Shown here: positions 51,138-60,039 of the stretch, one piece after another
How positions within the stretch are numbered: position 1 is the first letter of the stretch
Layout of the letters: every line of letters begins with the position of its first letter
Assembly (NCBI RefSeq): GCF_028288225.1
Contig: NZ_JAQBOC010000057.1
Span: forward strand, 62,001-126,000
Direction of reading: 5' to 3'
Length of the DNA stretch: 64,000 bases
From: Mucilaginibacter sp.
GTDB taxonomy: Bacteria > Bacteroidota > Bacteroidia > Sphingobacteriales > Sphingobacteriaceae
The notes under the pieces: model-generated
The model's input: only the letters and a program-made list of their open reading frames with translations
What the model was told of the DNA's origin: nothing
The model's database searches: none
Position numbers and translations under genes: made by a program

Positions 51138-52103
51138 ATGGGATTATTCGATTTTTTCAAAAAAAAGGAAAGCACTCCGCAAGAGCAGGAAGCGCTGGAT
51201 AGCGGTTTAGAAAAAACAAAGGATAACTTTTTTTCAAAAATAACAAAGGTAGTCGCAGGCAAATCAAGCGTTGACGATGATGTGCTTGATGACCTGGAAG
51301 AAGTACTGGTAACATCGGATGTTGGCGTAAAAACCACCTTGAAAATCATTGAGCGCATCCAGGCACGTGTTGCCCGTGATAAATATGTAAGCACATCTGA
51401 GCTGAATAGCCTGTTAAAGGATGAAATTCAGAAACTGCTTGCCGAAAACAACAGTAACGATTTTACAAACTTTGAATATGGCAACCATAAGCCATATGTA
51501 ATAATGGTTGTGGGCGTAAATGGTGTGGGTAAAACTACTACTATAGGCAAGCTGGCCCATAAACTTAAACAGGCGGGCAACAAAGTGGTATTAGGCGCCG
51601 CCGATACTTTTAGAGCGGCGGCGGTTGCACAGATCCAGCTTTGGGGTGAGCGCGTAGGTGTAAAAGTTGTAGCACAGGCAATGGGGTCTGACCCTGCATC
51701 TGTGGCCTATGATACTTTACGCTCGGCGGTAGCCAATGGCGATGATGTTGCAATTATTGATACCGCAGGTCGTTTACATAATAAGGTAGGCTTGATGAAT
51801 GAGCTTACCAAGATCAAAAATGTGATGCAAAAGGTTGTCCCGGGTGCCCCGCACGAGATCTTGCTGGTGCTTGATGCATCAACAGGGCAAAATGCTATTG
51901 AGCAATGCAAACAATTTACAGAAGCAACAGATGTTAACGCTTTAGCCTTAACCAAACTGGATGGTACGGCAAAAGGCGGTGTAGTGATAGGAATAAGCGA
52001 TCAGTTTAAGATCCCCGTAAAATATATAGGTGTTGGTGAAAGCATGAATGATCTGCAGTTGTTTGACCGGCAGGGATTCGTGGATTCACTTTTTAAGAAT
52101 TAA
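51138..52103 (+). CDS. ftsY: Signal recognition particle receptor FtsY
   Basis: SRP-dependent membrane targeting GTPase, 321 residues. The N domain (about 20-110) is followed by the G domain with GVNGVGKTTTIGKLA (about 128-142), DTFRAAAVAQ, DTAGRLHNK and the base-specificity motif TKLDGTAKGG. The acidic A domain of E. coli is reduced to about 20 residues. It follows the ribosomal gene cluster and precedes rimO. Confidence 0.97.
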   Translation: MGLFDFFKKKESTPQEQEALDSGLEKTKDNFFSKITKVVAGKSSVDDDVLDDLEEVLVTSDVGVKTTLKIIERIQARVARDKYVSTSELNSLLKDEIQKLLAENNSNDFTNFEYGNHKPYVIMVVGVNGVGKTTTIGKLAHKLKQAGNKVVLGAADTFRAAAVAQIQLWGERVGVKVVAQAMGSDPASVAYDTLRSAVANGDDVAIIDTAGRLHNKVGLMNELTKIKNVMQKVVPGAPHEILLVLDASTGQNAIEQCKQFTEATDVNALALTKLDGTAKGGVVIGISDQFKIPVKYIGVGESMNDLQLFDRQGFVDSLFKN

Positions 52104-52121
52104 TATTAACTAATACCGTCC

Positions 52122-52194
52122 TTGCGAGGAACGAAGCAATCTCCGACTTGCAGAGCCGCTCTGTATAGCTCAGAGGTTGCTTCGTTCCTCGCAA
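52122..52194. repeat. REP-like palindrome, copy 2
   Basis: TTGCGAGGAACGAAGCAATC and CTC-type flanks at 52122-52143 pair with 52173-52194 (22 bases, one mismatch). The loop contains a second small inverted repeat, CAGAGC/GCTCTG. The core is shared with 14236-14331. Confidence 0.8.
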
Positions 52195-52211
52195 TGACGC
52201 TTTGATAGGTG

Positions 52212-53546
52212 ATGAGGACAAAATCAATTAGCAAGCCGGTGACAACAAACAAGCCACGTGTTAACGTAGTTACTTTAGGCTGTTCAAAAAATATTTACGA
52301 TTCCGAGATTCTGATGGGCCAGTTAAAAGGCAACCATTTCGATGTAGTGCACGAGGCTGAAAAGGTAAATAGCGATGATATTATTGTAATAAACACCTGC
52401 GGCTTTATTGATAATGCTAAACAGGAGTCTATTGATACCATTCTTCAGTACAGCGAGCTTAAAGAACAAGGTAAGGTTGGGAAAGTAATTGTTACCGGCT
52501 GCCTGTCTGAACGTTACAAGCCCGAACTTGAAGCTGAAATAACCAATGTTGATTCATGGTTTGGCACCAACGATCTGCAAAATCTTTTAAGCTCTGTAGG
52601 TGCTGATTACAAACATGAGCTGATAGGCGAACGCCTGTTAACTACCCCAAAACATTTTGCCTATTTTAAAATTGCCGAGGGCTGTAATCGTCCATGCTCC
52701 TTTTGTGCTATCCCTTTAATGCGCGGCAAGCACCTAAGCTCCCCTATTGATCAATTGGTTAAAGATGCACAGCAATTAGCCAAAAACGGGACAAAAGAGC
52801 TGATACTGATCGCCCAGGATTTGACCTACTATGGCCTTGATCTGTACGGGAAACGCAACCTGGATGAATTACTTCGCCGCTTATCTGATGTTAACGGCAT
52901 TGAGTGGATCAGGCTGCAATATGCTTATCCTTCAGGTTTCCCAATGGAAATTTTAGATGTGATGAATGAGCGCGATAATATCTGCAAGTATATGGATATG
53001 CCTTTACAGCACATTAGCGATGATATGCTTAGATCTATGCGCCGCGGCATCACCAAACAAAAAACTATCGATGTTGTAAACCAGATCCGCGATAAGGTTG
53101 CCGGTATCGCCATGCGGACTACGCTGATAACCGGCTATCCCGGCGAAACAGAACGCGATTTTGAAGAAATGCAGCAATGGGTTGAAGATACCAAATTCGA
53201 CCGTTTAGGTTGTTTCACGTACTCGCACGAAGAAAAAACCCATGCCCATTCATTGGTTGATGATGTGCCCGAAGACGTAAAACAGCAACGTGCCGATGTC
53301 ATAATGGAAATTCAGCAAGGTATTTCTTTTGATAAAAACCAGGAAAAAATTGGTAATACCTATAAAGTTTTGGTAGATAAAAAGGATGGCGGTTACTTTG
53401 TTGGCCGTACCGAATATGACTCACCGGAAGTGGATAACGAGGTATTGATAGATGCCAAAATTGATTACGCTACCATCGGCAGCTTTGTAAACGTGCAGAT
53501 TGATACCGCCGAAGACTTTGACCTTTATGGACATATTGTAAAATAA
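52212..53546 (+). CDS. rimO: Ribosomal protein S12 methylthiotransferase RimO
   Basis: Radical-SAM enzyme that adds a methylthio group to the conserved Asp of S12; 444 residues. The N-terminal MTTase domain has LGCSKNIYDSEILMGQL and NTCGFIDNAKQES, with three cysteines for the auxiliary cluster. The radical-SAM cluster loop is CNRPCSFCAIP (about 155-165), and a TRAM domain closes the protein (residues about 370-440). ATG 52212 is preferred to an adjacent in-frame GTG. Confidence 0.96.
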   Translation: MRTKSISKPVTTNKPRVNVVTLGCSKNIYDSEILMGQLKGNHFDVVHEAEKVNSDDIIVINTCGFIDNAKQESIDTILQYSELKEQGKVGKVIVTGCLSERYKPELEAEITNVDSWFGTNDLQNLLSSVGADYKHELIGERLLTTPKHFAYFKIAEGCNRPCSFCAIPLMRGKHLSSPIDQLVKDAQQLAKNGTKELILIAQDLTYYGLDLYGKRNLDELLRRLSDVNGIEWIRLQYAYPSGFPMEILDVMNERDNICKYMDMPLQHISDDMLRSMRRGITKQKTIDVVNQIRDKVAGIAMRTTLITGYPGETERDFEEMQQWVEDTKFDRLGCFTYSHEEKTHAHSLVDDVPEDVKQQRADVIMEIQQGISFDKNQEKIGNTYKVLVDKKDGGYFVGRTEYDSPEVDNEVLIDAKIDYATIGSFVNVQIDTAEDFDLYGHIVK

Positions 53547-53594
53547 ACTCCTTTTGGCTTGCCTGGTGTTTATTTTATAATTTTAAAGTATAAA

Positions 53595-53660
53595 TTCGAA
53601 ATCGGTATGTGAAGGTGAATGATTGAATTTATAAATCCGACATCGAACATCCGACATCCG
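53595..53660. repeat. ATCCGACAT word repeat before bshC
   Basis: CCGACATCGAACATCCGACATCCG (read here as CCGACATCGAACATCCGA then CATCCG) is a direct repetition of a nine-base word immediately upstream of the bshC start; weaker copies lie to its left. Confidence 0.5.
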
Positions 53661-53667
53661 AAATAAA

Positions 53668-55257
53668 ATGGACTCAGCCTGTATAAATTATAAAGACACG
53701 GGATTTTTTTCCCAAACTGTTATTGATTACCTTGAAGATGCCCCGGCACTTCGTCCGTTTTATGGTTACCGCCCTGATATAAATGGATTTACTGAGTTGT
53801 TGAAAAACAAAAAAGTGAATGCCAACCGGAAAATATTAGTTGAAATATTGACCGGTCAATACAGCAGAATGCCTCACCTGGAGGCAGTTCAAAATAACAT
53901 CTCTTTTCTTAAATCCGATAATTCCTACACAATTACTACCGGCCATCAACTTAACATATTTGCAGGTCCGCTTTATTTCATCTATAAAATTGTTACCGCT
54001 ATTAAATTATCGCGGCAGCTAAAAGAACAATTTCCGGGTAAAAATTTTGTGCCTGTTTACTGGATGGCATCGGAGGATCATGATTTTGCCGAGATAAATT
54101 ATACCAACATCGGTGGTAAAAAAGTGCATTGGTGGTACGAGGCATCAGGTGCAACCGGGCGCATAAATCCGGATACTATGCGCCAGGCCCTAAATCAATA
54201 CAAAGGTGCTTTGGGTATTGAACGCCATGCCAATGAACTTGCCGAAATTGTTGAAACCGCTTATACTAAATTTGATAAGCTGGGCGATGCCACACGTTAT
54301 TTAGTTAATGCTTTGTTTGGCCAGTATGGGCTTGTAATTATTGATGCTGATGACCACCGCTTTAAACATTCGTTCGCGCCGATAATTGAGAAGGATATTA
54401 TTGAGCAGAACAGCTTTAAAAATATTGAAGCAACCAATAAGCAATTACATAACTTGGGGGTACATATCCAGGTAAACCCGCGCGGGATCAACTTTTTTTA
54501 TTTGATGGATGGCCTGCGTGAGCGGATAGTATTTGAGCATGACAGGTACAAGGTATTAAACAGCGAGATCAGTTTTACAGCAGCTGAGCTGAAAGCAGAG
54601 ATCAGTCAACATCCCGAAAGGTTCAGCCCGAATGTAGTAATGCGCCCGCTATACCAGGAATGTATTTTACCAAACATTGCCTACATAGGCGGTGGCGCCG
54701 AAGTGGTTTATTGGCTGGAACTGAAATCGAACTTTGAATATTATAAAGTTGATTTCCCTATCCTTATCCTCCGTAATTCGGGTTTAGTAATAGGTAAGGA
54801 AACTGCCTCAAAAATTGCTAAAATGGATCTGCAGCCGACCGATCTGTTTAAAAGCAGCGATACTATTAAAAATGACTGGGTAAAAAAACACAGCCAGCAT
54901 AATTTAACGCTTACTGAAGAGTGGCGCGAGTTAACCAGTGTTTTTGAAAAGATAAAACTACGCGCTTACAAAATAGACAACACACTTGCTCCGTCGGTTG
55001 AGGCTGTACAAGCGAGGCTTAAACACGCGATTGATAGCCTGGAGAAAAAATTAATAAAGGCTGAAAAACGCAACTATCATACCCGCCTTGAACAGGTTGA
55101 ACATATTAAGAGTGATATTTTCCCGAAAGACAGCCTGCAGGAGCGCACGGAAAACTTTGGATTATTTTATGTGAAATGGGGACCATACTTTATTGATGAG
55201 CTTATCCGCCACTTTGAGCCATTGGATTTTAAGTTTACGGTGCTGACAGAGAAATAG
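53668..55257 (+). CDS. bshC: Bacillithiol biosynthesis cysteine-adding enzyme BshC
   Basis: Last step of bacillithiol synthesis, adding Cys to glucosaminyl-malate. The 529-residue protein has normal length, with TGHQLNIFAGPLYFIYKIVT, PVYWMASEDHDFAEINY (a signature of the family) and the nucleotide-binding region NVVMRPLYQECILPNIAYIG. A coiled-coil segment lies at about 440-500 (LKHAIDSLEKKLIKAEKRN). It shows that the organism uses bacillithiol as a low-molecular-weight thiol. Confidence 0.96.
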   Translation: MDSACINYKDTGFFSQTVIDYLEDAPALRPFYGYRPDINGFTELLKNKKVNANRKILVEILTGQYSRMPHLEAVQNNISFLKSDNSYTITTGHQLNIFAGPLYFIYKIVTAIKLSRQLKEQFPGKNFVPVYWMASEDHDFAEINYTNIGGKKVHWWYEASGATGRINPDTMRQALNQYKGALGIERHANELAEIVETAYTKFDKLGDATRYLVNALFGQYGLVIIDADDHRFKHSFAPIIEKDIIEQNSFKNIEATNKQLHNLGVHIQVNPRGINFFYLMDGLRERIVFEHDRYKVLNSEISFTAAELKAEISQHPERFSPNVVMRPLYQECILPNIAYIGGGAEVVYWLELKSNFEYYKVDFPILILRNSGLVIGKETASKIAKMDLQPTDLFKSSDTIKNDWVKKHSQHNLTLTEEWRELTSVFEKIKLRAYKIDNTLAPSVEAVQARLKHAIDSLEKKLIKAEKRNYHTRLEQVEHIKSDIFPKDSLQERTENFGLFYVKWGPYFIDELIRHFEPLDFKFTVLTEK

Positions 55258-55317
55258 TTTTTGAACCATAAAGGATTTACGGTTACCTGACTCAAGAAGG
55301 TTTTATTATTTTTACTT

Positions 55318-55854
55318 ATGCACTTCCAATCCACTATCCTCATCCTTCCAGGCCTTGGCAATTCGGGCCCGCAGCATTGGCAATCTATTTGGGAAAACAA
55401 ATTTAATTTTAACCGGATTGAGCAGCAAGACTGGGAAACCCCGTTTTGCTCTGATTGGATCGAGACAATTAATAACGAGATAAAAAAGCATGATGCAGCC
55501 AAGGTTATACTCGTTGGTCATAGCCTTGCTTGTACAACAATTGCCTATTGGGCTTACAAATTTGATATTAAGATTAAGGGGGCCTTATTAGTTGGGCCAA
55601 GCGATACCGAGGCAGATACATATCCGCCCGGAACAACCGGATTTAAACCTGTACCGCTTTTTAATCTTCCATTTAAGTCAATTGTTGTAGCAAGTACTAA
55701 TGATTATTATGTAAGATATGAACGGGCCAAATTTTTCGCCGATAGCTGGGGCAGTGAACTGGTAAATATTGGCGATGCAGGGCACATTAATGTATCATCT
55801 GGCTTTGGAGACTGGGATGAGGGGCTGGAAATATTGAAGCGGCTGGATTCCTAA
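55318..55854 (+). CDS. RBBP9/YdeN-type alpha/beta hydrolase
   Basis: A 178-residue serine hydrolase. The N-terminus (ILILPGLGNSGPQHWQSIWE) and the nucleophile elbow VGHSLACTTIAYWAY are characteristic. The closing acid and His are in NDYYVRYERA and GDAGHINVSSGFGDW. The substrate is unknown. It is 60 bases after bshC on the same strand. Confidence 0.93.
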   Translation: MHFQSTILILPGLGNSGPQHWQSIWENKFNFNRIEQQDWETPFCSDWIETINNEIKKHDAAKVILVGHSLACTTIAYWAYKFDIKIKGALLVGPSDTEADTYPPGTTGFKPVPLFNLPFKSIVVASTNDYYVRYERAKFFADSWGSELVNIGDAGHINVSSGFGDWDEGLEILKRLDS

Positions 55855-55859
55855 ATTAG

Positions 55860-55945
55860 AGCTCCGTGACCTCCGCGCCTTCTCTGTATCCGCGGTAAAT
55901 TTTAACCACTGTGTTCGCAGAGTATGCACAAAGTTCACAGAGTTT
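55860..55945. repeat. CACTGTGTTCGCAGAG word repeat
   Basis: CTCCGTGACCTCCGCGCCTT, TCTGTATCCGCGGTAAATTT and AACCACTGTGTTCGCAGAGT, then GCACAAAGTTCACAGAG follow one another. This type of wording is common between genes in several bacterial groups. It lies between the hydrolase and the Ldh-family gene. Confidence 0.6.
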
Positions 55946-55990
55946 TTTTGATGGTTGATAGTGTCTAAAACAAACCCACTATATTTGCCC

Positions 55991-57070
55991 ATGCTTATCT
56001 CCCAATCAGTCCTTCGCAACTTCACGCAAAATATTTTTCTTTCTATGGGATGCAGTGATGAACATGCAACACTGGCTGCAGATGTATTGCTTCAAGCGGA
56101 TTTAAGGGGGATTGATTCGCATGGTGTTGCGCGGCTGGTGGGTTATGTACGTTTGTGGGAAAGCAAAAGGATAAACACTAACCCCAATATAACTATTGCC
56201 CACGAAACGCCCACCACAGCCACTGTTGATGGTGATGCGGGCTTAGGCCTTGTAGTTGCCCCCTTTGCTATGCGTTTAGCTATTCAAAAGGCTGAACAAT
56301 ATGGTTCCGGTTGGGTATCGGTGCGGAACTCGAACCACTTTGGAATTGCGGGCTATCACAGTTTGCTGGCAGTTGAAAAAGATATGATCGGCTTTGCTAT
56401 GACCAATGCAAGTCCGCTGGTTGCCCCAACTTATTCAAGCGAAAGATTATTAGGTACCAACCCCATGTGTTATGCTTTTCCGGCCGGAAAATATCCTCCC
56501 GTGGTGGTTGATATGGCAACTTCGGCTGCGGCCAATGGTAAGCTTGAAATAGCACAGCGTGCCGGTAAACCTGTTCCGGAAGGCTGGATCCAGGATGCTG
56601 AGGGAAATTATACAACTGATCCGCATGCTTTAAAAAGCGGTGGCTCACTTTTGCCTTTGGGCGGCGATAAAGAGCACGGCAGTCATAAGGGTTTCGGCTT
56701 AAGTGCAACGGTTGATATTCTTTCGGCAGTATTATCCGGTGCTAATTACGGCCCGTGGGTGCCACCGTTTGTGACTTTTTTGCAGCCTCCGGCAGATCCT
56801 GTCGGCTTAGGTATCGGCCATTTTGTTGGTGCTATGCGGGTTGATGGCTTTCGCCCGGTTGATGAGTTTAAAGCGCATTTGGATAATTGGATAAGCCGGT
56901 TTAAATCAGCAGCTACTGTTGATCCTGATCAAAAAGTTATTATTCCCGGCGAACCGGAATTGGAAGCTGAAGCAGACAGGACGGCAAATGGGATCCCGCT
57001 GGTTGATTCAGTTGTAGATGATTTGAACGGATTGGCGGTGAAATTTAGCATAGGCCCCCTAATCCCCTGA
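55991..57070 (+). CDS. Ldh-family NAD(P)-dependent 2-hydroxyacid oxidoreductase
   Basis: Member of the malate/L-lactate/sulfolactate dehydrogenase type II family, 359 residues. Conserved pieces are LLQADLRGIDSHGVARLVGY (catalytic His), VRNSNHFGIAGYHS, GTNPMCYAFPAG and GGDKEHGSHKGFGLS. The start MLISQSVLRNF at 55991 fits the family better than an upstream start. The last codons (GPLIP and stop) are formed from a GC-rich CCCCCTAATCCCCTGAAGGG repeat, so the natural C-terminus may have been longer or different. The substrate is undetermined. Confidence 0.92.
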   Translation: MLISQSVLRNFTQNIFLSMGCSDEHATLAADVLLQADLRGIDSHGVARLVGYVRLWESKRINTNPNITIAHETPTTATVDGDAGLGLVVAPFAMRLAIQKAEQYGSGWVSVRNSNHFGIAGYHSLLAVEKDMIGFAMTNASPLVAPTYSSERLLGTNPMCYAFPAGKYPPVVVDMATSAAANGKLEIAQRAGKPVPEGWIQDAEGNYTTDPHALKSGGSLLPLGGDKEHGSHKGFGLSATVDILSAVLSGANYGPWVPPFVTFLQPPADPVGLGIGHFVGAMRVDGFRPVDEFKAHLDNWISRFKSAATVDPDQKVIIPGEPELEAEADRTANGIPLVDSVVDDLNGLAVKFSIGPLIP

Positions 57071-57076
57071 AGGGGG
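57055..57076. repeat. CCCCCT/AGGGGG repeat at a gene end
   Basis: CCCCCT and AGGGGG flank AATCCCCTGA, giving a short hairpin. It contains the Ldh-family stop codon (57068-57070). Such wording is frequent between Bacteroidetes genes. Confidence 0.65.
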
Positions 57077-57110
57077 AACTCTGGATTAAGATTTAACTCA
57101 ATCAACCGGT

Positions 57111-58538
57111 CTATTTAATCCACTTAAAAATCCTTCTCCACCGGGTTTGGTGCAAAAAATCAGCTGTTTCATCAGTGCTCATCCATATAAATAGCGCCTT
57201 GCCCACAATGTGATCTTCGGGCACAAAACCCCAAAAACGCGAATCTTCTGAGTTATGGCGGTTATCGCCCATCATCCAGTAATAATCCTGTTTAAAAGTA
57301 TAGGTTGCAGCTTTTTTACCATTGATAATGATATCATTGCCCGAGATTTTAACTTTGTTATATTCATATACCTCAATCGCCCGCTTATACACCGGAATGG
57401 TTAAATTATCCAGTGTAACTGTCCAGCCTTTTTTAGGAATAATAATTGGCCCAAGATTGTCAACGTTCCACTTGAATTGACTATCATGCGGAAAGATTTG
57501 CGGATCATAAGTATATAGCGGCTGGAAATACTCGGTAACTGATTTAATATTAGGATCAGCATTCAATTTTTTAGCAGATTGACGGGTCATCAGCATTTCA
57601 TAATTATTGCCGTCGTATTGTGCCCTTACATCAATATGCAACTCCCGTAAAACCAGCGAATCAATCGATGTACCGTTAGTTTGTACAATGTATGCAGGCT
57701 GCCCATCAGTTGGGTTTGGCATTTTTTTGCTGTTTATATATACCTGTGCATTTATTATCCGCAGGGCATCACCGGGAGTAGCCTGGCAGCGTTTAATAAA
57801 GTTCTCTCGTTTATCAACCGGCCGGTAATATGGTGAATCGGCATCCATGGGGTAATTAAAAACTACGACGTCGCCCTTTTTAACATCGCTTAGTCCCGGC
57901 AGGCGGAAATAAGGCAATTTTATACCATCCCAATAAGCTTTGGTATTTATTAGCGGCATAGTGTGATGGGCAAACGGAAAGGAAACCGGAGTAATAGGCG
58001 TACGCGGCCCGTAGTTAACCTTGCTCACAAATAAATAATCGCCAATTAAAAGTGAGCTTTCCATCGATCCGGTGGGGATAACATAAGCCTCAATAAAAAA
58101 GGTACGGATAAGGGTGGCAGCAACTATGGCGAACAGTATAGCTTCAGTCCATTCCCTGGCTGGTGATTTTACTAATTTTTCCTGATGCTTTTCTTTAAAC
58201 CCAATACTTGCTGACTGACCCAGGTATTGTGTCCTTTTCTCAAAGCCCCATTTTGGAAGGAATAGAACCGGCAGTAGAATTGCGGCTGCCTGCTGCCGTA
58301 TGGTAAATTTCCCGTACGATTTAACAAAATCTATATAGATCCCAATGCCGACAATTACATTAAACACCGGTATAAAAAGCCAGAAAAGCCACCATGCCGG
58401 CCTTCCGGTTAGCTTTAACATTATATAGGTTGAATAAAAAGGAATAAGCGCTTCCCAACCAGCTCTGCCTGCTTTTTGAAATAGTTTCCAGCAACCCGTT
58501 AATAACAATACCACGAAAGCGACAACAGCATATACCAT
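57111..58538 (-). CDS. lepB: Signal peptidase I, paralog 1 (with membrane domain)
   Basis: Membrane protease that removes signal peptides, 475 residues. The first 100 residues form a membrane domain with three hydrophobic segments and PFYSTYIMLKLTGRPAWWLF, found in paralog 2 but not in paralog 3. The catalytic domain has Ser in IPTGSMESSLLIGDYLFVSK and Lys in NFIKRCQATPGD, both conserved, and ends with YYWMMGDNRHNSEDSRFWGF. It is the last of three tandem copies, 7 bases after the second. Confidence 0.93.
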   Translation of the reverse strand: MVYAVVAFVVLLLTGCWKLFQKAGRAGWEALIPFYSTYIMLKLTGRPAWWLFWLFIPVFNVIVGIGIYIDFVKSYGKFTIRQQAAAILLPVLFLPKWGFEKRTQYLGQSASIGFKEKHQEKLVKSPAREWTEAILFAIVAATLIRTFFIEAYVIPTGSMESSLLIGDYLFVSKVNYGPRTPITPVSFPFAHHTMPLINTKAYWDGIKLPYFRLPGLSDVKKGDVVVFNYPMDADSPYYRPVDKRENFIKRCQATPGDALRIINAQVYINSKKMPNPTDGQPAYIVQTNGTSIDSLVLRELHIDVRAQYDGNNYEMLMTRQSAKKLNADPNIKSVTEYFQPLYTYDPQIFPHDSQFKWNVDNLGPIIIPKKGWTVTLDNLTIPVYKRAIEVYEYNKVKISGNDIIINGKKAATYTFKQDYYWMMGDNRHNSEDSRFWGFVPEDHIVGKALFIWMSTDETADFLHQTRWRRIFKWIK

Positions 58539-58545
58539 TATAAAC

Positions 58546-60036
58546 TTAATTTATTCCTTTAAATAGCCTGTCCCAGCGAATCTGGCTAAATAGCGACGCT
58601 TTGTCATCGGTACTCATCCAGATAAAAGAAGCCTTGCCGATAATATGATCTTCCGGAACGAAACCCCAAAAGCGTGAATCGTCCGAGTCATGACGGTTAT
58701 CGCCCATCATCCAGTAATAATTCAATTTAAAGGTATAACTATCGGTTTTTTTGCCGTTTATAAAAATATCGCTGCCCTTAACCTCTATCTTGTTATTTTC
58801 ATAAGTTCTGATACAGCGTTCATAAAGCGGGTAGCTCATGCTATCTAATTTTACCATCCAGTCTTTTTTAGGGATAATGATTGGGCCATAATTATCAACG
58901 CTCCATTTATAATCAGGCTGTTTGCCGTTAAGCATCATGTTTGGCGGGCCTACCGGGTGTACCGGGTTGGTAGGATAAACTGGGCTATTCGGATCGCTTT
59001 TACCTTTTGGCGAAATAAAAGCTGCCAATGATTTTACATTGGAATATCTTTTCAATTTATCAGCCGACTCCTTGGTCATGGCCTGGTAAGTGTGACCTTC
59101 GTAAAGGGTTATGTGTAGTTCATCCAATATTTGCGGATTAAGGTCCACACCGTTTGTGGTATAATTGTATTCCATCTGCTCTCCCGGAGGGTTGGGACCA
59201 GTTTTGCTGTTTACATAAACCTGTCCGTCAACAACACACAGCGTATCGCCAGGAGCACCCTGGCAACGTTTTATAAAGTTTTCACGTTTATCAACCGGTC
59301 GGTAATATGGAGAGTCCGCATCCATGGGGTAATTAAATACCATAACATCACCTCTTTTTATAGCGCTGAAACCCGGCAGGCGTAAATAGGGCAATTTTAA
59401 GCCATCGTAGTAGGTTTTAATATTTGTTTGCGGAATCCTTCCGTTGGTAAATGGGAATGATACCGGGTACATTGGCACACGCGCCCCATAGTTTAACTTG
59501 CTTACAAAAAAACAATCTCCAGTAAGCAAAGTTCTCTCCATTGATGAGGAAGGCATTACATAAGCTTCCATAATAAATGTGCGTACAAATATTACAGCTG
59601 CTAGTACACAAATTAGAGATATTCCCCAATCTATAATAGCTGGCCTTTTTACTCCTTTTCCATACTCATCACAGAACTCCATACTGGCATACGCTCCTAA
59701 ATATCTTGTATCATCCACCCCCCATTTAAGGAGATAAATAAACGGCAAAAAGATTGCGGCAAGCTGAGTACGGATCTTGAATTTTCCATACGATTTGATA
59801 AAATCAATATAGATCACAACATTTATGACGTAGTTAAAAAAGGGTATAAAAAGCCAAATAAGCCACCACGCAGGCCTCCCGCTTATTTTAAGCATTACAT
59901 AGCTTGAGTAAACCGGGATTAGTGCCTCCCAGCCATGCCTGCCTGCTTTTTTAAATAACAGCCAATATCCAGGCAGGGTTAAAAGCAAAAAAGGGGCAGC
60001 TAATATGCATACCCCTATATAATAAGCTATCCCCAT
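58546..60036 (-). CDS. lepB: Signal peptidase I, paralog 2 (with membrane domain)
   Basis: A 496-residue paralog with the same N-terminal membrane domain (VYSSYVMLKISGRPAWWLIW). The catalytic motifs are MPSSSMERTLLTGDCFFVSK (Ser) and NFIKRCQGAPGDTL (Lys). Between them and the closing MMGDNRHDSDDSRFWGF lies an insert of about 45 residues (with PVYPTNPVHPVGPPNMML) that is present in paralog 3 but not in paralog 1. It starts 3 bases after paralog 3. Confidence 0.93.
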   Translation of the reverse strand: MGIAYYIGVCILAAPFLLLTLPGYWLLFKKAGRHGWEALIPVYSSYVMLKISGRPAWWLIWLFIPFFNYVINVVIYIDFIKSYGKFKIRTQLAAIFLPFIYLLKWGVDDTRYLGAYASMEFCDEYGKGVKRPAIIDWGISLICVLAAVIFVRTFIMEAYVMPSSSMERTLLTGDCFFVSKLNYGARVPMYPVSFPFTNGRIPQTNIKTYYDGLKLPYLRLPGFSAIKRGDVMVFNYPMDADSPYYRPVDKRENFIKRCQGAPGDTLCVVDGQVYVNSKTGPNPPGEQMEYNYTTNGVDLNPQILDELHITLYEGHTYQAMTKESADKLKRYSNVKSLAAFISPKGKSDPNSPVYPTNPVHPVGPPNMMLNGKQPDYKWSVDNYGPIIIPKKDWMVKLDSMSYPLYERCIRTYENNKIEVKGSDIFINGKKTDSYTFKLNYYWMMGDNRHDSDDSRFWGFVPEDHIIGKASFIWMSTDDKASLFSQIRWDRLFKGIN

Positions 60037-60039
60037 ATA

